23,717 nt of DNA. It comes from Bryobacteraceae bacterium (GTDB lineage: Bacteria; Acidobacteriota; Terriglobia; Bryobacterales; Bryobacteraceae). Where the stretch lies: contig JASHQT010000200.1 in assembly GCA_030039005.1 (NCBI GenBank), positions 1 to 23,717 of the forward strand, in the 5' to 3' direction. The position numbers were made by a program, and so were the translations under genes. The notes below the pieces were generated by a model. The model saw nothing but the letters and a program-made list of their open reading frames with translations, did no database searches and was not told the DNA's origin. Positions within the stretch are counted from its first letter, which is position 1; the number at the start of each line of letters is the position of its first letter. Positions 7,706 to 16,769 of this stretch are shown piece by piece.

Positions 7706-9187
7706 ATGACAGTGGAAGAAGTCCTCCAGGGCGTGCGGCTCAGGAAGGAGCTTCCGGGGGATTTGGGGAAAATGCCGGTGATGGGGCTGGAGTACGATTC
7801 GCGCCGCGTGCAGCCCGGATTTCTTTTCTTCGCATTTGCCGGCGCGCGGGCCGATGGCCGTGCGTTCGCGCAGCAAGCCAAAGAAAAGGGCGCCGCCGCC
7901 ACGGTGAGCGAACTGGAGGCTCCGCAAGGGTTCGTGGGAGCCTGGATTGAAGTGGAACACGGCCGCCACGCGCTGGCGCTGGCCGCGCGGAACTTCTTTG
8001 GCGATCCGGCGCAGAGGCTCAAATTGACGGGCGTAACGGGGACTAACGGCAAGACCACCACCAGCTTCCTGATCGATGCCGTATTGCGCGCCGCCGGGAT
8101 CACCACGGCGATGGTCGGAACCATCGAGTATCGGCTCGCGGGCCAGGTGCGGCCAGCCGTGAATACCACGCCTGAATCGCTCGACTTGTATCGCCTATTT
8201 CAGGAACTGGAGCAGGCCGGCGGAACTCATGTCACAATGGAGGTCTCGTCCCACGCGCTGGCCTTGGGACGGGTCTACGGAATTCGATTTCACACCGCTG
8301 TTTTTACGAACCTCACGCGCGATCACCTGGATTTTCACCGCACCATGGAAGACTATTTCGCCGCCAAGCGACTTCTGTTTGCACCCCAGGGAACGGAAGC
8401 CCCTGAGTGGGCCGTGATTAATTCGGACGACGAGTACGGCCGCCGGATCGCGCCAGTGGGCCACACCTTGCGCTACGGATTTGACCCGGGCGCCGATCTG
8501 CGCGCCTCGTCGCTCGAAATGAATTTCGAGGGTATCCGCTTTACCGTCCAGTACGGCGGCGAGCGCGTGCAATTGACGTCGCCGTTAGTAGGAAAATTTA
8601 ACGCCTATAACATTCTGGCCGCCTGCGGCGCCGCGCTCAGCTACGGCTTGGATTGGGAAGTGATCACGCGCGCGATTGCCGCGTCGCCTCGCGTGCCCGG
8701 GCGCTTCGAACGGGTGCGGCAGGGCCAGCCGTTTCTGATCGTAGTGGATTACGCCCACACCGACGACGCGCTGCGCAACGTGATCTCGGTGGCGCGTGAG
8801 CTGAAACCGAAGCGCGTGATCACGCTCCTCGGCTGCGGTGGCGATCGCGACCGCGCTAAGCGTCCCCTGATGGCGCAAACCGCGGCCGGATTGAGCGATT
8901 ACGTGGTGCTCACGTCGGATAATCCGCGCTCGGAAGATCCGATCGCGATCATGAATGATGCCTTGGTCGGGCTTCGCCGTTTTGACACACCGCACACCAT
9001 CGAACCGGATCGCGCCAAGGCCATCGGCGCGGCTCTCCGGGAGGCGCGTGCGGGAGATATCGTGATATTGGCTGGGAAGGGCCACGAAACGTATCAAGTG
9101 TTGAAGGATCGCGTCATTCATTTTGACGATCGCGAAGTGGCGCGCGACGTGCTGCGGGAACTGGGATACGCGGGCGATGGAGTTTAG
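7706..9187 (+). CDS. murE: UDP-MurNAc-L-Ala-D-Glu:meso-diaminopimelate ligase
   Basis: Cytoplasmic ATP-dependent Mur ligase adding the third residue to the peptidoglycan stem peptide. The ATP-binding loop is GVTGTNGKTTT (residues 109-119), followed by the carbamoylated-lysine region, the HTAVFTNLTRDHLDFH motif, and the C-terminal substrate motif DNPR at 405-408. DNPR is the signature of enzymes that choose meso-diaminopimelate; lysine-adding MurE proteins differ there. The frame is open from a GTG at 7613 inside ftsI, but ATG 7706, ten bases after the ftsI stop, gives a normal 493-residue protein, and the upstream residues overlap ftsI coding sequence. The murF gene follows after 27 bp. Confidence 0.97.
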   Translation: MTVEEVLQGVRLRKELPGDLGKMPVMGLEYDSRRVQPGFLFFAFAGARADGRAFAQQAKEKGAAATVSELEAPQGFVGAWIEVEHGRHALALAARNFFGDPAQRLKLTGVTGTNGKTTTSFLIDAVLRAAGITTAMVGTIEYRLAGQVRPAVNTTPESLDLYRLFQELEQAGGTHVTMEVSSHALALGRVYGIRFHTAVFTNLTRDHLDFHRTMEDYFAAKRLLFAPQGTEAPEWAVINSDDEYGRRIAPVGHTLRYGFDPGADLRASSLEMNFEGIRFTVQYGGERVQLTSPLVGKFNAYNILAACGAALSYGLDWEVITRAIAASPRVPGRFERVRQGQPFLIVVDYAHTDDALRNVISVARELKPKRVITLLGCGGDRDRAKRPLMAQTAAGLSDYVVLTSDNPRSEDPIAIMNDALVGLRRFDTPHTIEPDRAKAIGAALREARAGDIVILAGKGHETYQVLKDRVIHFDDREVARDVLRELGYAGDGV

Positions 9188-9214
9188 GCAGGGGTTGAAG
9201 TCTAGGTTGGACCG

Positions 9215-10591
9215 ATGGAGTTTACGTTGGACGAAGTAGCGCACGCATTGGGGCTCACCGTCGGGAGCGATGCTCGCGTAACGGGCTGGAGTATTGACTC
9301 ACGCACCGTCGCCCCGGGCGACCTCTTCTTCGCCCTGCGCGGTCCCAATCACGACGGAAACGCGTACGTCGACGAGGTTCTGCGTAAGGGCGCGGTGGGC
9401 GCCGTAGCCAACGAAGCAAAGCCCGGGTCCGTGCTGGTGGTTCCAGACACGCTCGCGGCGTTACAACAGACGGCGGTGTGGGCGCTCGGGCGTTGGGGCG
9501 GCGAAGTAGTCGGCGTCACAGGCAGCGCGGGCAAGACTTCCACCAAGGACGTTGTTACATCGTTGCTGGCGTACGCAATGCCGGTCGGCAAAACCATCGG
9601 AAACTTCAACAACAACATCGGCGTTCCTCTTTCGATCCTGCGATTGCCAGGCGATGCGCGCGTCGCGGTGCTCGAAATGGGCATGAATCACGCGGGCGAA
9701 ATCCGCGAATTGTGCTCCATCGCCAGGCCACGCATCGGCGTCGTGACCAACGTCGGCCACGCGCACGTGGAGAATTTCGATTCCATCGAAGGCGTCGCGG
9801 CCGCCAAGCGCGAGCTGATCGAATCCCTGCCGCCCGACGGCATCGCCGTCCTCAACGCCGATGATCGGCTGGTCAGCCGCTTTGCTGAAATACATCCCGG
9901 CCGGACGATTACTTTCGGGTTGAGCCTGGACGCCGATTTCCGCGCTGAAGATGTCCATCTCACGGATCGCGGCGTCAGTTTTCGCGTGGGCGAAACGCAG
10001 TTTGAAAGCGAGCTGCTCGGGCGGCACAGTGTGTTGAACATATTGGCGGGTCTCGCCGTGGCTTCCCTTTATGGCATTCATCCGGCGCAGCTCACGGGGG
10101 CCGTGAAGAATCTCGCCGCGGCTGCCATGCGCGGCCAGCGGCTGGTTCACGACGGCATTACGATTTTGAACGATTGCTACAACTCCAATCCCGATGCGGC
10201 GCGCGCCATGATCGACGTGCTGCGGGAGACGCTGGCGCGGCGGCGCATCGCCGTGCTCGGGGAGATGCTCGAGCTCGGGCGTTGGTCCGAGTCCCTCCAT
10301 CGCGACGTGGGAACCTACGCCGCGAGGAGTGGAATTGATGTGCTTGTGGGGATACGCGGCGAGGCTTGTCACCTTGTGGACGCAGCGAGGCAGGCGGGCC
10401 TGGCAGTAGACGCCGCGTTTTTTTTCGCCAGCGCCGAAGAAGCGGGCGATTGCCTGCGACGGATCGCGCGCCCTGGCGACGTCATTTTGTTCAAGGGTTC
10501 GCGAGGCACTCACGTCGAGCATGCCCTGGAGAAGTTTCTGGCGCGGCCCAACCAGCCGGCAAAGGGTGCGGAGGCGCCCGCGATTCAATAA
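9215..10591 (+). CDS. murF: UDP-MurNAc-tripeptide--D-alanyl-D-alanine ligase
   Basis: Cytoplasmic Mur ligase that adds the D-Ala-D-Ala dipeptide and so completes UDP-MurNAc-pentapeptide. At 458 residues it is family length. It shows the N-terminal substrate domain (GWSIDSRTVAPGDLFFAL), the ATP loop GVTGSAGKTSTKD starting at residue 100 with Lys107, the NFNNNIGVPLSIL segment typical of MurF, EMGMNHAGEI, NVGHAHVENF and the C-terminal-domain entry NDCYNSNPDAARAM. The ddl gene that makes its dipeptide substrate is not in the window. A run of eight T (10418-10425) lies near the 3' end. The ORF runs in frame to the TAA, and mraY starts 44 bp later. Confidence 0.97.
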   Translation: MEFTLDEVAHALGLTVGSDARVTGWSIDSRTVAPGDLFFALRGPNHDGNAYVDEVLRKGAVGAVANEAKPGSVLVVPDTLAALQQTAVWALGRWGGEVVGVTGSAGKTSTKDVVTSLLAYAMPVGKTIGNFNNNIGVPLSILRLPGDARVAVLEMGMNHAGEIRELCSIARPRIGVVTNVGHAHVENFDSIEGVAAAKRELIESLPPDGIAVLNADDRLVSRFAEIHPGRTITFGLSLDADFRAEDVHLTDRGVSFRVGETQFESELLGRHSVLNILAGLAVASLYGIHPAQLTGAVKNLAAAAMRGQRLVHDGITILNDCYNSNPDAARAMIDVLRETLARRRIAVLGEMLELGRWSESLHRDVGTYAARSGIDVLVGIRGEACHLVDAARQAGLAVDAAFFFASAEEAGDCLRRIARPGDVILFKGSRGTHVEHALEKFLARPNQPAKGAEAPAIQ

Positions 10592-10635
10592 CCGCTATGC
10601 CACGGTACTCCGTTTTGTGGGCTGTTACCTAGAAG

Positions 10636-11769
10636 ATGCTTTATTGGCTGTTTTACGAAAGGCTGTTTCATCACTTCACGCCGTTTCGCGTGTTCCAGTA
10701 CACGACCTTCCGGACCGCGGCCGCGGCGCTCACTTCGCTGTTTCTGTGCCTGGCGCTGGGGCCGTGGCTCATCCACAAGCTGAGGGAGTTTCAGATCGGC
10801 CAATACATTCGCGAAGACGGTCCGAAATCGCACATGAAGAAGGCCGGCACACCCACCATGGGCGGGATTCTGATCATCATCTCGATCATCATTCCCACGC
10901 TGCTCTGGGCCAATCTGATCAACCCTTACGTGTGGATCGCGATGTTCAGCCTGGTGAGTTTCGGGCTGATCGGCTTCTGGGACGACTACGCCAAGATCCG
11001 GCGCAAGCAGAATCTCGGCCTGACGGTGAAGCAGAAATTCGGATTGCAGGTCCTGGCCGCGCTGATGGTGGGTTTCATGCTGCTCACGCTGCACGCGCAG
11101 AAGGCTTACTCCACCAGCATGAACGTGCCGTTTTTCAAGTCCTTCAAGCCGGACCTGCTGATCGATTCGATGCTGCGCAACTGGTACACGTACCCGCTCG
11201 CGTTTGTCTTCTTTTTCGGATTCATGATTCTGGTGATTGTGGGCTCGTCGGACGCAGTGAACCTGACGGACGGTCTGGATGGCCTGGCCATCGGTCTGAT
11301 GCTGATCGCTTCTTTCGCCATGACCGCGCTTACTTACGTCACCGGCCACGCGCAGTTCGCCCAATATCTGGACCTGGCGCGCTTGCCCGGCGCCGCCGAG
11401 CTGACCATCTTTTGCAGCTCCATGGTGGGAGCATCGCTCGGGTTTCTGTGGTACAACGCGCATCCGGCCGAGATCTTCATGGGCGACGTGGGATCGCTCG
11501 CACTGGGCGGCGCGCTGGGCGTGGTGGCGGTCTTGATCAAACAGGAGATTCTGCTGCTGTTCATCGGTGGCGTGTACGTGATCGAAGCGCTGTCGGTGAT
11601 TTTGCAGGTGGGCAGTTACAAATTGCGCAAGAAACGGATCTTCAAGATGGCGCCCATCCATCATCATTTCGAACAGCTCGGCTGGCAGGAATCGAAAATT
11701 ATCACCCGCTTCTGGATCGCGGGACTCGTAATGGCGCTGTTCGCGTTGACGACGTTGAAGCTGCGATAA
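10636..11769 (+). CDS. mraY: Phospho-MurNAc-pentapeptide translocase
   Basis: Polytopic inner-membrane enzyme that transfers phospho-MurNAc-pentapeptide to undecaprenyl phosphate, giving lipid I. The 377-residue protein has about ten hydrophobic segments and the full set of family markers. These are the KKAGTPTMGGILI motif, the Mg-binding aspartate pair in FWDDYAK (Asp116, Asp117), NLTDGLDGLA (209-218), EIFMGDVGSLALGG and the MAPIHHHFE motif with three histidines at 342-344. Length and order match E. coli MraY (360 aa), with a slightly longer loop around residues 155-180. ATG 10636 follows murF by 44 bp and murD begins two bases after the stop, which points to one transcript. Confidence 0.98.
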   Translation: MLYWLFYERLFHHFTPFRVFQYTTFRTAAAALTSLFLCLALGPWLIHKLREFQIGQYIREDGPKSHMKKAGTPTMGGILIIISIIIPTLLWANLINPYVWIAMFSLVSFGLIGFWDDYAKIRRKQNLGLTVKQKFGLQVLAALMVGFMLLTLHAQKAYSTSMNVPFFKSFKPDLLIDSMLRNWYTYPLAFVFFFGFMILVIVGSSDAVNLTDGLDGLAIGLMLIASFAMTALTYVTGHAQFAQYLDLARLPGAAELTIFCSSMVGASLGFLWYNAHPAEIFMGDVGSLALGGALGVVAVLIKQEILLLFIGGVYVIEALSVILQVGSYKLRKKRIFKMAPIHHHFEQLGWQESKIITRFWIAGLVMALFALTTLKLR

Positions 11770-11771
11770 CA

Positions 11772-13088
11772 ATGCGGCAGCTTGCGGGAAGGCGCGTGAC
11801 GGTGGTGGGGATGGGACTCTCGGGCATCGCCGCGGTGAAGCTGCTGCGGCGCGAGGGAGCGATCGTTCGAGCAGTGGACGAGAAAGCGAAAGGGGAAGTC
11901 GAGGGAGTGAGTATCGAGCCTCAAAACGAAGCAGCGTTTCGCGACGCCGAGCTGGTGGTGATTTCGCCGGGTGTGCCGGCCGATCTCAATATTCTTGACG
12001 CGGTGCGCGCGCGCGGCGTACCGGTGACCGGCGAACTGGAGCTGGCCGCCCCGTATCTTCAAGGACCGACGATAGGTATCACGGGGACCAACGGGAAAAC
12101 AACCACCACGGCTTTAACGGGTCACATTCTTCGCGAATCAGGCATCGCCTGCCAGGTGGGCGGTAACATCGGCGCAGCGCCGGCGGGTATGGTCGAGACA
12201 TCGCGGCCGGATCAATGGAACGTGCTGGAGCTTTCGAGCTTTCAACTGGAGACCATCGAAACGTTTCGCGCCGATATCGCGGCGTGTCTGAATGTGACCC
12301 AGAATCATCTGGACCGGCATCATACTTTCCGGAACTACGAAAACGCCAAGGCTCGTCTATTCGAGACGCAGAGCGGCGAAGATCTCGCCGTGCTGAACGC
12401 CGACGACGCCGTCACCGTTAGCTTCGCTACGCGCACGCAAGCCCAGGCCGTTTGGTTCAGCGGCACGCACCCGGTATCGGGCGCGTGGCTGGATGGCGAC
12501 TTGGTTCGAATGGAGAGCGCCGAGCTTCTCAACGTTCGCGATCTTAAGCTGCGCGGACGGCACAACTACGAAAACGTGATGGCCGCGGCGCTGATTGCGC
12601 GGCGCGCGGGCGCCACTCGCGACCAAATCGCCCGGGCTGCCGCCACATTCGCGCCGGTCGAGCATCGCCTGGAATTCGTCCGGGAAATCGCGGGCGTGGC
12701 CTATTACAACGATTCCAAAGCCACCAGCGTCGATGCCACGCTCAAAGCCATCGACGCATTCCCTGGCGGTCTGTGGATTATCCTGGGCGGCAAAGACAAA
12801 GGCAGCGACTATACGGTTCTGCGCGAACCGTTGCGCGCCAAAGCCCGCGCCGCGCTCCTCATCGGAGCGGCAGCCGCGAAGATCGAAAGCCAGTTGGGCG
12901 CCTCCGTTCCCGTTCTGCGGTGCGGCACGCTCGCCGCAGCCATCGAACAGGCATCGCGATCGGCTTCAGCCAGCGACACCGTCCTGCTCGCGCCCGCTTG
13001 CTCCAGTTTCGACCAGTTCGATAGTTTCGAGCATCGCGGCCGCGTCTTCAAAGATCTGGTAAACGGCTTAGCGAAGGAGACCCGCTAG
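11772..13088 (+). CDS. murD: UDP-MurNAc-L-alanine--D-glutamate ligase
   Basis: Cytoplasmic Mur ligase adding D-glutamate, the second stem-peptide residue. The 438-residue product opens with the Rossmann-like VTVVGMGLSGIAAVKLL of the UDP-binding domain. The ATP loop GITGTNGKTTT (102-112), ELSSFQLETI, LNVTQNHLDRH, the HNYENVMAAALI segment and the C-terminal YYNDSKATSVDATLKAI then follow. The same frame is open back to 10521 through the whole of mraY and the end of murF; ATG 11772, two bases after the mraY stop, is the natural start and gives the family length (E. coli 438 aa). The TAG stop abuts the ftsW ATG without a gap, suggesting translational coupling. Confidence 0.97.
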   Translation: MRQLAGRRVTVVGMGLSGIAAVKLLRREGAIVRAVDEKAKGEVEGVSIEPQNEAAFRDAELVVISPGVPADLNILDAVRARGVPVTGELELAAPYLQGPTIGITGTNGKTTTTALTGHILRESGIACQVGGNIGAAPAGMVETSRPDQWNVLELSSFQLETIETFRADIAACLNVTQNHLDRHHTFRNYENAKARLFETQSGEDLAVLNADDAVTVSFATRTQAQAVWFSGTHPVSGAWLDGDLVRMESAELLNVRDLKLRGRHNYENVMAAALIARRAGATRDQIARAAATFAPVEHRLEFVREIAGVAYYNDSKATSVDATLKAIDAFPGGLWIILGGKDKGSDYTVLREPLRAKARAALLIGAAAAKIESQLGASVPVLRCGTLAAAIEQASRSASASDTVLLAPACSSFDQFDSFEHRGRVFKDLVNGLAKETR

Positions 13089-14240
13089 ATGGCGCAGCAG
13101 TTGAAATCGGATTGGCTGTTGTTTGGAACCGTGGTCGCCATGGTGGGCGCGGGCCTGGTGATGGTCTACAGCGCGTCTTCGGTGGCCGCGCAGCTCAACC
13201 CGCACATCCATGAAAGCTATTATTACGCCGCGCACCAGCTTGTTTGGGCGGTGTTCTCCTTCATCGCGCTGATGTTCTTCAAGCGGCGCGATTACCGCAT
13301 ATTGCAGAGTCCCGGCTGGGCGTTCGGATCGCTCGGCATGGTGCTGTTCCTCCAACTCCTGGTGTTTTTCACTGACAGCCGAACGCATCGCTGGTTCCAC
13401 CTGGAAGGCATCGGAACGCTGCAGCCTTCCGAATTCGCCAAACCGGCGCTGATTGTCTTCTTCGCCTGGTTCGTCGCGGAAAAACGCGAGGCTATCAACA
13501 CACGCCGCACGATCGCCGCGGCTTGCCTTGCGTTGGCGGTGCTGGCCGCGACCGTTGGGCTAGGCGATCTGGGCACGGCCGTGGTGCTGATCGTTCCCGC
13601 CGCCGTAGTCTTCTACGTCGCGGGGTTGGAACGCAAATTTGTTGTTGGCGCGGTGGCCGTCGGGCTGCTGCTGGCTGTGGGATTCGTCGCTTCGAAACCT
13701 TACCGCATGGCGCGCATCGTCGGTTTCTTCGATCCGAACTACCAATACCTCGACATCGTCGATCCGGACGGAAGCATCAAAAAATACATCAGCCAATCCG
13801 TCACCACGCGCGACGCGAGCTACCAGGTGCGCCAATCCAAGATCGCGGTCGGCAGCGGTGGCACCCTCGGTCTGGGGTTGATGCAGGGAAAACAGAAGAT
13901 TTTGTATTTGCCCGAAGCCCACACGGACTTTATTTACGCCGTCATCGGCGAAGAGCTGGGGCTATGGGGCTGCTGCGCGATTCTCGCCGGTTTTCTGATC
14001 ATCTTGTGGCGCGGGATGCAACTGTATTGGGTGGCGAGCGACAATTTCGGCCGTTATCTGGCGCTCGGCGTCACCTCCTCCATTGTGATTCAGGCGCTCA
14101 TCAATATGAGCGTGGTGCTGGGAATGGGGCCGACCAAAGGCATTCCTCTTCCCATGATCAGCGCCGGCGGCAGCTCGCTCATGAGCACGCTGATCTGTCT
14201 GGGGATTCTGTTGAGCGTGAGCGAACGCTCCGGGTATTGA
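13089..14240 (+). CDS. ftsW: Septal peptidoglycan glycosyltransferase FtsW (SEDS family)
   Basis: Polytopic membrane glycosyltransferase of the SEDS family that polymerises lipid II at the septum together with FtsI. The 383-residue protein has about ten hydrophobic segments. Family landmarks are MVYSASSV after the first membrane segment, GIGTLQPSEFAKPALIVF, a GDLGTAVVL stretch (usually QPDLGT or QPDFGT), the long periplasmic loop ending in SKIAVGSGG, YLPEAHTDFIYAVIGEELG and the final GIPLPMISAGGSSL. FtsW rather than RodA is chosen from its place between murD and murG. AAGGAG lies nine bases before the ATG, inside the end of murD. Confidence 0.95.
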   Translation: MAQQLKSDWLLFGTVVAMVGAGLVMVYSASSVAAQLNPHIHESYYYAAHQLVWAVFSFIALMFFKRRDYRILQSPGWAFGSLGMVLFLQLLVFFTDSRTHRWFHLEGIGTLQPSEFAKPALIVFFAWFVAEKREAINTRRTIAAACLALAVLAATVGLGDLGTAVVLIVPAAVVFYVAGLERKFVVGAVAVGLLLAVGFVASKPYRMARIVGFFDPNYQYLDIVDPDGSIKKYISQSVTTRDASYQVRQSKIAVGSGGTLGLGLMQGKQKILYLPEAHTDFIYAVIGEELGLWGCCAILAGFLIILWRGMQLYWVASDNFGRYLALGVTSSIVIQALINMSVVLGMGPTKGIPLPMISAGGSSLMSTLICLGILLSVSERSGY

Positions 14241-14282
14241 GAGGCGTTTGGGGACGTCCATGAAGCAACGTCTGGCACAGGG

Positions 14283-15353
14283 ATGGCGACAATCGTGATG
14301 GCCGGAGGGGGCACCGGCGGCCACGTGATGCCGCTGCTGGCGGTGGCGCGCCAGCTCGCGCAAGACGGCCATCAATCCGTGTTCATCGGCACGCGCACCG
14401 GTTTTGAAGCGAAGCTCGTGCCGCCCTCGGGCTTTCCGCTGGAATTCATCGAGATCGGCGGATTGAACCGCGTGGGGACGATACGCAAGATTCGCTCGCT
14501 CGCGCAGCTCCCTTGGAGCGTGATTCGCTCGCGGAAGCTGATCGAGAAGCACGGCGCTGCGGCGGTCTTCAGCCTGGGTGGCTACGCGGCCGGTCCCGTG
14601 GTACTGGCGGCGCTATGGAACAAGACGCCGTTGGTGGTGATGGAGCCGAATGCGATGCCGGGCCTAACGAATCGCAAGATCGGCCGGTTCGTGCGCCGCG
14701 CCCTGCTGAGTTTTCCCGATGCCGCGCGCTACTTCCCGCCGGGGAAAGCGGAGATTACCGGCCTGCCCGTGCGGAGCGAATTTTTCCAGATTCCGCCCAA
14801 ACCGCGCGAATCTAAGATGACGGTTCTGATCACCGGCGGCAGCCAGGGGTCGCGAACCTTGAACCAAGCGGCCGCCGGCAGTTGGAAATATTTCCGCGAG
14901 ACCCGCTGCCCGGTCCGATTCATCCACCAAACCGGTGCCGCGGCGCACGGGCCGCTCGCGCAAAAATTTGCCGGCAGTGGGATCGAAGGGGAAGTAGCGC
15001 CCTTCATCGACGATATGCCCGCGGCATTCGCGCGCGCCGATCTGGTGATTTGCCGCGCCGGCGCCGGAGCCGTGGCCGAATTGGCCGCTGCCGGGAAGCC
15101 TTCCATCCTGGTTCCGCTCCCCGCCGCCGCCGACGACCACCAGCTTCGCAACGCCGAAGCGTTTCAGAAAGCCGGAGCGTCGGTGTTGGTGCTGGACCGC
15201 GAAATGGACGGCGGGCGGCTGTTCGAAGAAGTGGAAAAATTGCGCACGCATCCGGAATTGCTGCATCGCATGAGCGAGCGAGCGCGCTCTTTTGCGCATC
15301 CCGGTGCGGCCCGGCGCGCGGCCCAGGTGCTCGAAGAGGCGGTTTCCGGTTGA
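14283..15353 (+). CDS. murG: UDP-GlcNAc:lipid I N-acetylglucosamine transferase
   Basis: Peripheral inner-membrane glycosyltransferase (GT-B fold, family 28) that converts lipid I to lipid II on the cytoplasmic face. The 356-residue protein starts with the glycine-rich AGGGTGGHVMPLLAVA loop (residues 7-22). SLGGYAAGP, EPNAMPGLTNR (usually EQNA), GGSQGSRTLNQ, the UDP-GlcNAc site ICRAGAGAVAELAAAGKPSILVPLP and DDHQLRNAEAF follow. This is the expected order and length. The start is 42 bp after ftsW, with only a short GGG near it; the second methionine (residue 6) would remove part of the first strand and is less likely. The stop codon overlaps a TTGACA promoter element. Confidence 0.97.
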   Translation: MATIVMAGGGTGGHVMPLLAVARQLAQDGHQSVFIGTRTGFEAKLVPPSGFPLEFIEIGGLNRVGTIRKIRSLAQLPWSVIRSRKLIEKHGAAAVFSLGGYAAGPVVLAALWNKTPLVVMEPNAMPGLTNRKIGRFVRRALLSFPDAARYFPPGKAEITGLPVRSEFFQIPPKPRESKMTVLITGGSQGSRTLNQAAAGSWKYFRETRCPVRFIHQTGAAAHGPLAQKFAGSGIEGEVAPFIDDMPAAFARADLVICRAGAGAVAELAAAGKPSILVPLPAAADDHQLRNAEAFQKAGASVLVLDREMDGGRLFEEVEKLRTHPELLHRMSERARSFAHPGAARRAAQVLEEAVSG

Positions 15354-15378
15354 CAATGTACTTGAAAGCCGAAACAAT
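15350..15378 (+). promoter_or_regulatory. Candidate internal promoter in front of murC
   Basis: A perfect TTGACA (15350-15355) overlaps the murG TGA. After 17 bp comes AACAAT (15373-15378), four of six matches to the -10 consensus. A start about seven bases downstream (near 15385) would leave only about five bases before the murC ATG (15390), removing the AGGA ribosome-binding site at 15381-15384. It would then yield a nearly leaderless message, or the match is chance. Moderate to low confidence. Confidence 0.35.
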
Positions 15379-15389
15379 ACAGGATTAAA

Positions 15390-16769
15390 ATGTTTTTCAA
15401 GCCGCAACACCTGCACTTCGTCGGAATCGGGGGCATTGGCATGAGCGGCATCGCCGAGGTGTTGCTGAATTTGGGATATCGCATCAGCGGGTCGGATCTG
15501 AAGCTGAGCCCCACCACCGAAAGACTCGCTTCCCTCGGCGCGCGCATCTACGAAGGTCACGCGGCGGAAAACGTTTCGGGCGCCAAAGCCATCGTGGTGA
15601 GTTCGGCGGTGGACGCACGCAATCCGGAAGTGCTGGAAGCGCGGCGCCTGATGATCCCGGTGATCCCGCGCGGCGAGCTACTGGCCGAGCTGATGCGACT
15701 GAAGTACGGCATCGCCATCGCCGGTAGCCACGGCAAAACCACCACGACGTCCATGACGGCCGCGGTGCTGAATGTCGCGGGGCTCGATCCCACAGTCGTG
15801 GTCGGCGGAAAGGCCGCCTCCATGGGAGGCTCCAACGCGCGCGTGGGCCACAGCGATTTTCTGGTGGTGGAATCGGACGAAAGCGACGGCTCGTTCCTCA
15901 AGCTCAGCCCGATCCTGGCCGTAGTTACTAACATCGATCGCGAGCACCTGGACCACTACTCTTCGATAGCGGAGATTCGCGCGGCGTTTCTCGAATTCAT
16001 TCAGAAGGTCCCGTTTTACGGCGCGGCTGTTTTGTGCCTGGACGACGAGAACGTCCAGCAAATTCTGCCGTTGGTGAACCGCCGGGTGATCACCTACGGG
16101 CGCAGCCCGCAGGCTACGCTGCACATCGCCGACGTGGACTGCCGTGCGTTCGAAAGCCGGTTTTCGGTGCGCACGCGCGGGCACGATCTCGGAACATTTC
16201 ACCTGCGCGTTCCCGGCGTCCACAACGTTTTGAATGCGACGGCCGCCATCGCCGTGGGCCTGGAACTCGATGTCAAGCTGGAATCGATTCGCGAAGCTCT
16301 GGCGAGCTACTCGGGCGTCGACCGCCGCTTTCAGACGCGCGGACAGGCGCGCGGGGTCACCGTGATCGATGATTACGGCCACCACCCCACCGAGATTCGC
16401 GCCACGCTCGCCGCGGCGCAGTTGTGCGGGTTTCGCCGCGTTCTCGTCATCTTTCAGCCCCACCGCTACACGCGTACCCAGCACCTGATGGACGAATTCG
16501 CGAAAAGCTTCCATCAAGCCGACGTGGTTTATGTGCTCGATATCTATGCAGCTTCGGAGGCGCCCATCGAAGGCGTCAGCGGTCGCGCGCTCGCCGGCCG
16601 GATTCGCGAGTTCGGCCATCGCTGCGTGCATTACGCGGGCACGATTCCGCAAGCGGTCAGCGCGGTGCTCGAAAAGGTGCGTGCGGAGGATGTCGTCCTC
16701 ACGCTCGGCGCCGGCAACGTTTGGCAGGCGGGCGATCTGCTTTTGGAAAAGCTGCGGGAGGCCGCGTAG
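15390..16769 (+). CDS. murC: UDP-N-acetylmuramate--L-alanine ligase
   Basis: First of the four Mur ligases, adding L-alanine to UDP-MurNAc in the cytoplasm. The 459-residue product begins with the UDP-binding [17 protein letters not shown] and the SGSDL motif. The ATP loop [10 protein letters not shown] (from residue 112, Lys116), [21 protein letters not shown], the [12 protein letters not shown] region and [12 protein letters not shown] then follow, with [10 protein letters not shown] in the C-terminal domain, all typical of MurC. AGGA lies five bases before the ATG. The TAG stop is followed at once by the ftsQ GTG. murB, which supplies its UDP-MurNAc substrate and often follows murC, is missing here. 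Confidence 0.98.
   Translation: MFFKPQHLHFVGIGGIGMSGIAEVLLNLGYRISGSDLKLSPTTERLASLGARIYEGHAAENVSGAKAIVVSSAVDARNPEVLEARRLMIPVIPRGELLAELMRLKYGIAIAGSHGKTTTTSMTAAVLNVAGLDPTVVVGGKAASMGGSNARVGHSDFLVVESDESDGSFLKLSPILAVVTNIDREHLDHYSSIAEIRAAFLEFIQKVPFYGAAVLCLDDENVQQILPLVNRRVITYGRSPQATLHIADVDCRAFESRFSVRTRGHDLGTFHLRVPGVHNVLNATAAIAVGLELDVKLESIREALASYSGVDRRFQTRGQARGVTVIDDYGHHPTEIRATLAAAQLCGFRRVLVIFQPHRYTRTQHLMDEFAKSFHQADVVYVLDIYAASEAPIEGVSGRALAGRIREFGHRCVHYAGTIPQAVSAVLEKVRAEDVVLTLGAGNVWQAGDLLLEKLREAA

Noticed and set aside
10521..11771. 417 codons open in frame with murD, running through the whole of mraY, giving an apparent 855-aa fusion
   Set aside because: The stretch is out of frame with the unmistakable mraY and murF proteins, has arginine-, histidine- and glycine-rich shadow composition, and murD has a natural ATG at 11772.
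10585..11772. 395-codon minus-strand open frame opposite mraY
   Set aside because: Composition rich in His, Gln and Arg with no domain pattern; it is the reverse shadow of mraY in high-GC DNA.
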